Source of the DNA: an uncultured Lachnospiraceae bacterium
GTDB lineage: Bacteria > Bacillota > Clostridia > Lachnospirales > Lachnospiraceae
DNA: 53,860 bases
Direction of reading: 5' to 3'
Assembly: GCA_947576945.1 (NCBI GenBank)
Contig: CANPTH010000028.1
Location: 1 to 53,860, forward strand
The position numbers were made by a program, and so were the translations under genes. The notes beneath the pieces are model-generated. The model saw only the letters and a list, made by a program, of their open reading frames with translations, was not told where the DNA came from and did no database searches. Of this stretch, positions 48,954 to 53,860 are shown piece by piece (within the stretch, counting starts at the first letter, position 1; each line of letters starts with the position of its first letter).

Positions 48954-50738
48954 ATGATAAAATCCAAGGAGTTAAACAGAGACTTTTTGATCACCGGCGG
49001 TGCAGACACAGAGGCAGCGCGGGAAAACAGAAGCGGAAGCAGAAACGGAAGGAAGAGCAGAAGCGCGGCCGGCGGGCCGGTTGGAAAACTGACCGGTATG
49101 GCGCTGATCATGGGGCTTTCGCTGTCGGTCACGGCATGCGGCGGCAAGGAGTTCGGCGATCATGAAAAAGGGGTGGCGAATCCCGACACGTCCCAGACTT
49201 CGTTTGCCATCATGGGCGGGCAGAGTGCGTTAAGCCCCGGCTATACCGACAATGTGGTGTTAAACGACCTGCAGGAAGATACGGGGATTGAGATCGACTG
49301 GACGACCATGAGCGAGTCGCTGGCAGAACAGGTCAATATCCGGATCGCCGGAGAGGAACTGCCGGACGCATTTCTGGGCGTGGGATTCAGCAACTACGAT
49401 ATCTCGCGTTACGGGGACGACGGTACTTTCATTGATCTGACGCCTTATCTGACGGAAGAATATATGCCGAATTTAAGCAGGATCCTGGAGGAAAATCCGG
49501 ATATCCGCAGCGCCATCACCATGGACGACGGTTATATCTACGGCCTGCCGTCAGGAGAGCGTATGGGAACGGCGGGTATCGGCGCGGCGGAGGACTACAG
49601 CATCTATTCCGTGCCGCAGTTTTCCATGATCAACAAGGCATGGCTGGACGAACTGGGACTTCCGGTGCCCACGACGCTGGAGGAACTGCACACGGCACTC
49701 AAAGCCTTCAAGGACAATGACATGAGTGCGAAATATTACGGAAACGCGGCGGGCAGCACCATTCCCATGAGTACCGGTTTCGACGAGTGGTGCTGGGGAC
49801 AGAATATCTTCTATGCCGGCTTCGGGTTCACCAACTGGCCAAACGACGTCTGCAAGGATCTGGTACTGCGCGACGACGGCACCGTTGATTTTGTCTGTGT
49901 GTCGGATGCTTACCGGGAGGCGGTCACCTACTTCCATGACTGGTATGCGGAAGGACTGATGGATCCGGAGATGTTCAGCCAGACGGACTCCCAGCTGATC
50001 TCGAAATGCTCGCAGGGCTATGTGGGCGTTGCCACCTGGTGGTACATAGAAGAGGTGATGGGCGATTACGCCGGGGATTATGTTTTCCTGCCGGTTTTGG
50101 ACGGTCCGGACGGCACCCATAATGTGACGGTCCGCACCGGCGGCGGTATTAACAGCGGGAATCTGAATATCACGAAGGCCTGCAAGAGCCCGGCCAACCT
50201 GCTGAAATTCTTTGACCGGTGGTATGATCCGGAAATCGTTATGCAGCTGCAGTACGGGCCGATCGGCGTCTACTTTACCGGACAGGATGAAAACGGCGTG
50301 TGGCAGAGTATTTCAGATGAGGAAAGCCGCGAGAAATACGGCAAGGGTTCCGGCGAGCTGAAAGGCGAGTGCGAAGTGGCGGGACCGAAGCTGATCTTAA
50401 GCGACTATTACCAGACCACATTCAAGATGGAAGACAGGGCCATCGAACGTCTGACGGATCTGTACGAGTACTGGATGCCTTATGTGGATTCTACGGCCAC
50501 CTATCCGGTGGACTGCGTCTATACCAGCAGGGAACTGGACGATATCGACTGGTACAAGGCCAGCTTCGAGAATGCCGTGGCGGAACAGGAAGGCCTTTGG
50601 CTGAAAAACGGCGGCCCCACGGATGAAGAGTGGGAAAGCTATATCAAACATCTGCGCGATAAATGCGGGATGGATAAGCTGTTAAAAGTTTATCAGGCGG
50701 CCTACGACAGATATGCGGGCGTGGAGAGCGCAAAATAA
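48954..50738 (+). CDS. Sugar ABC transporter substrate-binding lipoprotein
   Basis: The protein is 594 aa from the ATG at 48954 (AAAGGCGG 8 bases upstream). The lipobox is SVTAC with C62, after a hydrophobic stretch (about 46-60). A 45-residue cytosolic extension rich in Arg, Ser, Gly and Asn precedes it, unusually long for a lipoprotein signal. The mature protein has the ESBP features of the LplA group (DLTPYLTEEYMPNL, YGLPSGERMGTAG, ALKAFKDND, SDAYREAVTYFHDWYAEGLMDPE). It captures the sugar outside the cell. Confidence 0.88.
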   Translation: MIKSKELNRDFLITGGADTEAARENRSGSRNGRKSRSAAGGPVGKLTGMALIMGLSLSVTACGGKEFGDHEKGVANPDTSQTSFAIMGGQSALSPGYTDNVVLNDLQEDTGIEIDWTTMSESLAEQVNIRIAGEELPDAFLGVGFSNYDISRYGDDGTFIDLTPYLTEEYMPNLSRILEENPDIRSAITMDDGYIYGLPSGERMGTAGIGAAEDYSIYSVPQFSMINKAWLDELGLPVPTTLEELHTALKAFKDNDMSAKYYGNAAGSTIPMSTGFDEWCWGQNIFYAGFGFTNWPNDVCKDLVLRDDGTVDFVCVSDAYREAVTYFHDWYAEGLMDPEMFSQTDSQLISKCSQGYVGVATWWYIEEVMGDYAGDYVFLPVLDGPDGTHNVTVRTGGGINSGNLNITKACKSPANLLKFFDRWYDPEIVMQLQYGPIGVYFTGQDENGVWQSISDEESREKYGKGSGELKGECEVAGPKLILSDYYQTTFKMEDRAIERLTDLYEYWMPYVDSTATYPVDCVYTSRELDDIDWYKASFENAVAEQEGLWLKNGGPTDEEWESYIKHLRDKCGMDKLLKVYQAAYDRYAGVESAK

Positions 50739-50852
50739 CGGGCCGGCCGTGAACGAATGCAATGACCGGATCTGCGTATAAACGGGGCACCATAGAGGGC
50801 GGAAAGATTGGTTTAAAAATCTACATTATAAAATTAGAAGGAGAAGTTGCGT

Positions 50853-52355
50853 ATGACAAGCCAGATTTTACGGGATGCGAGAAGATATGAGGAGGAGAAA
50901 GAGCGGAAGATCGCGAAAGAGCCGCGGCCGGACTTTCACCTGTCCGCGCGGGTCGGCTGGATGAACGATCCCAACGGTTTTTCCTATTATAAAGGGGAAT
51001 ATCATATGTTCTACCAGTATCATCCGTTCAGCCCTTATTGGGGCCCCATGCACTGGGGTCATGCGGTGAGTGAGGATCTGCTGCACTGGAAACATCTGCC
51101 GGCGGCGCTGGCGCCGGATATGGATTATGACAGGGACGGATGCTTTTCCGGCAGTGCGGTGGTGATGCCGGATGGCAGACACCTGCTGATGTATACGGGC
51201 GTGGTCAAGGAGACCCAGCCGGACGGCAGCAGCAGGGAAGTGCAGACCCAGTGCATTGCGGTGGGGGACGGCCTGGATTACGAGAAATATGCGGGCAATC
51301 CGGTACTGGACAATAAACAGCTGCCCGAAAACGGCAGCAGGTTCGACTTCCGCGACCCGAAACTGTGGCAGCGGGCGGACGGCACATACCGCTGTGTGGC
51401 CGGCAACTGTACCCCGGAGCATGACGGTCAGATCCTTCTCTACAAAAGCCCGGACGGATTTAGCTGGCAGTTCGAAAGGATCCTGGCCTCCAACAACCGC
51501 CGTTTCGGTATGATGTGGGAATGTCCGGATTTCTTCCAGCTGGACGGTAAGGCGGTGCTGATCACCAGCCCTCAGGACATGATGCCGCAGGGCTTTGAAT
51601 ATCACAACGGGAACGGCACACTCTGCCTGCTCGGCACCTTTGACGAGGAGACGGGAGAGTTTCACGAGGAGGCTGATCAGGCGATCGACTACGGCATCGA
51701 CTTTTACGCGCCGCAGACGGTAGTGGCACCGGACGGCCGCCGGATCATGATCGGCTGGATGCAGAACTGGGATACCTGCAACCTGCATGCGCCCAGCCGC
51801 CCTTGGTTCGGGCAGATGAGCCTGCCGAGAGAACTGTCCGTCCGAAACGGCCGCCTTTACCAGCAGCCGATCCGGGAAATAGAGGCCATGCGAGGCGACA
51901 AGACGGTCCATGAGAATGTGACCTTTACCGATATCATCAGGCTGGAAGGCGTAAAAGGGCGTAAGATCGACATGACGCTGAACGTCCGCCCGGCGGATGC
52001 AGAGAAGATCTACCGGAAGTTTGCGGTGCGCTTTGCACAGGATGATGTCCACCAGACTTCTGTCAGCTTCCGTCCTTATGAGTCCATCCTGAAGATCGAC
52101 CGTAAGCATTCCGGCTCCAGACGGGCCATCATTCATCAGCGCCGCTGTCTGGTGGATAATGACGACAGCAGGCAGGGCATCCTCAAGGTGCGGATTATTC
52201 TGGATCATTTCAGTGCGGAAGTCTTCGTCAACGATGGAGAGTATGTGCTCTCAGCAACCCTCTATACAGACATTGCCGTGGACGGTATTTCTTTCTTTGC
52301 AGATGGTCAAGTGGCGATGGATGTGGTACACTATACCCTGGATGATGCGCAGTGA
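50853..52355 (+). CDS. Glycoside hydrolase family 32 enzyme (sucrose-6-phosphate hydrolase or fructosidase-like)
   Basis: The protein is 500 aa from the ATG at 50853 with AAGGAGAAG upstream. The GH32 triad is complete: nucleophile D39 in WMNDPNG, transition-state stabiliser D168 in FRDPK and acid/base E223 in ECPD. The C-terminal beta-sandwich (from about 370) is present. No signal peptide, so it cuts fructosyl linkages inside the cell after import. With the sugar ABC importer and fructokinase it forms a complete route from sucrose- or fructo-oligosaccharide-type substrate to fructose-6-phosphate. Confidence 0.93.
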   Translation: MTSQILRDARRYEEEKERKIAKEPRPDFHLSARVGWMNDPNGFSYYKGEYHMFYQYHPFSPYWGPMHWGHAVSEDLLHWKHLPAALAPDMDYDRDGCFSGSAVVMPDGRHLLMYTGVVKETQPDGSSREVQTQCIAVGDGLDYEKYAGNPVLDNKQLPENGSRFDFRDPKLWQRADGTYRCVAGNCTPEHDGQILLYKSPDGFSWQFERILASNNRRFGMMWECPDFFQLDGKAVLITSPQDMMPQGFEYHNGNGTLCLLGTFDEETGEFHEEADQAIDYGIDFYAPQTVVAPDGRRIMIGWMQNWDTCNLHAPSRPWFGQMSLPRELSVRNGRLYQQPIREIEAMRGDKTVHENVTFTDIIRLEGVKGRKIDMTLNVRPADAEKIYRKFAVRFAQDDVHQTSVSFRPYESILKIDRKHSGSRRAIIHQRRCLVDNDDSRQGILKVRIILDHFSAEVFVNDGEYVLSATLYTDIAVDGISFFADGQVAMDVVHYTLDDAQ

Positions 52356-52421
52356 CAAGCCGGTTGAACGGACTGCACTGCAGAAGACAGGGACATTGCG
52401 TGGGAAAGGAGCTTACATATT

Positions 52422-53384
52422 ATGAAACAATTTGACGTGATCGCATTAGGAGAGCTGTTGATCGATATGACGGATAACGGCGTGTCGGGGCAGGGCAATA
52501 CACTTTTTGAGGCCAATCCGGGCGGAGCGCCCTGTAATGTGCTGGCCATGCTGACGAAGCTTGGCCATAAGACGGGCTTTATCGGTAAGGTGGGAGAGGA
52601 TCTGTTCGGCCGGAAACTGAAAGCCGTGCTGGAAGAAGTGGGCATCGACACCGCCAATCTGTGTGTGGACAAAGATGCCAGAACCACCCTTGCCTTTGTG
52701 GAGACGAAAGAAGACGGCGACAGGGATTTCTCCTTCTACCGCAATCCGGGTGCGGATATGCTGCTTCGCAAAGACGATATCCGGACGGAGCTTCTTGCAC
52801 AGACGAAGCTGTTCCATTTCGGCACCCTTTCCATGACCCATGATGCGGTGCGGGAGGCTACGAAGTTCGCTGTGGAATATGCGAAGGAGCAGGGAGCGGT
52901 GATCTCCTTTGACCCGAACATCAGGGAGCCGCTGTGGGAGTCTATGGATCTGGCGAGAGAGCAGGTGGAATACGGACTTGGCATGTGCGATATCTTAAAG
53001 ATCTCCGACAACGAGATCGTATGGCTGACCGGGGAAGCGGATTACAGCGCGGGTGTTAAGAAGATCAGGGAGAAATATGACATACCGCTGATTCTTGTTT
53101 CCATGGGAAAAGAGGGAAGCCGGGCTTATTATAAAGATACCATGGTGGAGAAGGCTGCTTTCGTGCAGAAGAATACCATCGAGACGACGGGCGCAGGGGA
53201 TACCTTTATGGCCTGTGTGCTCCACAAGGTGCTGGAGGCCGGTCTGGAGGCCCTTACGGAGGAACAGCTGGAGGAGATGCTGACCTTTGCCAATGCGGCG
53301 GCGTCCCTGATCACCACCAGGAAAGGCGCGCTGCGGGTGATGCCGGAAGAGAGTGAGATCAAGGAGCTGGCAGGGCAAAAATAG
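52422..53384 (+). CDS. Fructokinase, PfkB family
   Basis: The protein is 320 aa. PfkB motifs: ALGELLIDM near the start, NPGGAPCNVLAMLTKLG (sugar-binding), and GAGDTF with catalytic D260. It phosphorylates fructose freed by GH32 to fructose-6-phosphate. AAAGGAG lies upstream of the ATG. Last gene of the LacI-controlled operon, 66 bases after GH32. Confidence 0.92.
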   Translation: MKQFDVIALGELLIDMTDNGVSGQGNTLFEANPGGAPCNVLAMLTKLGHKTGFIGKVGEDLFGRKLKAVLEEVGIDTANLCVDKDARTTLAFVETKEDGDRDFSFYRNPGADMLLRKDDIRTELLAQTKLFHFGTLSMTHDAVREATKFAVEYAKEQGAVISFDPNIREPLWESMDLAREQVEYGLGMCDILKISDNEIVWLTGEADYSAGVKKIREKYDIPLILVSMGKEGSRAYYKDTMVEKAAFVQKNTIETTGAGDTFMACVLHKVLEAGLEALTEEQLEEMLTFANAAASLITTRKGALRVMPEESEIKELAGQK

Positions 53385-53771
53385 ATAGAGAGGACGATAA
53401 CCGTCGGAATTTATGGCAGCTGAAATATGCAGGTGGCGAAGAAAAACACTTGCATATTTTAGCTGCCTGTGTTAGCATTTAGTCGTCACATAAATAATTG
53501 ATTGATTTCAGAATGAAGAGGAGGGCTTATCATGCAGAAAAATATGACAATCCAGAACAGAATCATAAAACTGACGATCAAAGGTATGTCACTTTCTGCA
53601 TCTTACAGATAAGTCTGTTTTGCTATGACAGCAGGAAATTTCCGGTATGTATTATCAGCATTCCCCAATTTCCGTCTGCTTCATATTGTATGGTTGTATG
53701 CTGTAATTATAGAAAGCGGAAGTGTGGACAGCACCTTGGTTCTTTCTGAACTTTGGGTATGACAGCACCGC
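53385..53771. other. Intergenic region
   Basis: Holds the 21-bp hairpin at 53415-53467. A frame at 53498-53749 has no convincing binding site or family feature and its Cys-rich tail looks unnatural. Nothing else recognised. Confidence 0.4.
53415..53467 (+). terminator. 21-bp hairpin after the fructokinase gene
   Basis: GGCAGCTGAAATATGCAGGTG (53415-53435) pairs with CACTTGCATATTTTAGCTGCC (53447-53467) over the whole length with two G-U pairs. No clean T-run follows, so it may also protect the mRNA end. Confidence 0.55.
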
Positions 53772-53810
53772 AATTAAGCCGTCAGATAAGTGTTCTGACG
53801 GCTTAATTTA
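53772..53810. terminator. 15-bp terminator hairpin next to an intron start
   Basis: AATTAAGCCGTCAGA (53772-53786) pairs perfectly with TCTGACGGCTTAATT (53794-53808), then TAT. Group IIC introns insert just downstream of such hairpins (known), which is what is seen here. Confidence 0.7.
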
Positions 53811-53811
53811 T

Positions 53812-53860
53812 GTGTGCCCGGTGGGCACACGTTCTAACGGGTGAAAGTCCCCAATCCGCC
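53812..53860 (+). mobile_element. 5' end of a group IIC intron
   Basis: From 53812 the sequence GTGTGCCCGG-TGGGCACAC and further GGGTGAAAGTCCC matches the well-known 5' start of group IIC introns such as the Oceanobacillus iheyensis intron (GUGUGCCCGGC...GGGUGAGAGUCCC; from memory). The intron continues past the window end, so its reverse transcriptase, if any, is not visible. Confidence 0.7.

Noticed and set aside
53498..53749. Plus-strand frame of 83 codons near the window end
   Set aside because: No binding site or recognisable feature; Cys-rich random-looking tail.

Overview
The window reads as chromosomal DNA of a spore-forming anaerobic Clostridia, most likely Lachnospiraceae (inference). 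Support: SpoIVA and a SpoVAF/GerA-type protein, anaerobic ribonucleotide reductase NrdD with its activase NrdG, the gene order cupin-XRE regulator then potABCD, small family-typical orphan proteins, and strong AGGAGG-type ribosome binding sites. No rRNA, tRNA or CRISPR array was seen.

Layout. 1-1.5 kb: tail of a probable integrated element with a frameshifted sigma-70-like gene. 1.5-6.6 kb: AT-rich accessory stretch with a small orphan protein, an XRE regulator divergent from a membrane Ser/Thr kinase (7-bp palindrome between them), a second XRE regulator, a gene fragment and two zinc-ribbon membrane proteins. 6.8-9.8 kb: HD-domain protein, alpha/beta hydrolase, YkgJ-type Cys-cluster protein and DUF4358 lipoprotein, with two intergenic tandem-repeat arrays. 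10-14.6 kb (minus): polyamine transporter potABCD and its cupin-XRE regulator. 15-22 kb: beta-propeller lactonase, spoIVA, purine nucleoside phosphorylase, MTA/SAH deaminase-like amidohydrolase and a membrane-anchored MutS-like ATPase. 22-26 kb: rnhA, a one-TM small protein, YjjG-like phosphatase, WYL regulator and an aminotransferase. 26-32.6 kb: nrdDG behind two NrdR-like boxes, dUTPase, a MITE-like element, spoVAF-like gene and mannose-6-phosphate isomerase. 32.7-41.7 kb: hybrid histidine kinase (minus), an Hsp70-like/J-like gene pair and a second histidine kinase. 42.1-45.6 kb: ECF sigma factor, membrane protein and ABC exporter. 45.6-53.4 kb: LacI regulator divergent from a sugar ABC importer, GH32 enzyme and fructokinase. 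The last ~50 bases look like the 5' end of a group IIC intron just after a terminator hairpin.

How genes work together: potABCD imports polyamines under the cupin regulator. PNP and the deaminase suggest purine/methylthioadenosine salvage. NrdD, NrdG and dUTPase cover anaerobic dNTP supply. The LacI cluster imports a fructose-containing sugar, cleaves it and phosphorylates fructose; it lacks its own ATPase and probably borrows one encoded elsewhere.

The most unusual signal is a repeated pseudoknot-forming leader RNA. Four full copies (upstream of rnhA, the phosphatase, the aminotransferase, and one on the minus strand at 41.9 kb) have a hairpin whose loop pairs with a segment just before the ribosome binding site. 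The pairing is kept while the sequence changes. Other notable observations are a sigma-G-like promoter whose -10 straddles the edge of the MITE, a spoIVA ribosome binding site inside a hairpin that a sigma-E-like promoter would bypass, and a J-like protein with HPE in place of HPD. All calls come from reading the sequence; no database search or folding program was run.
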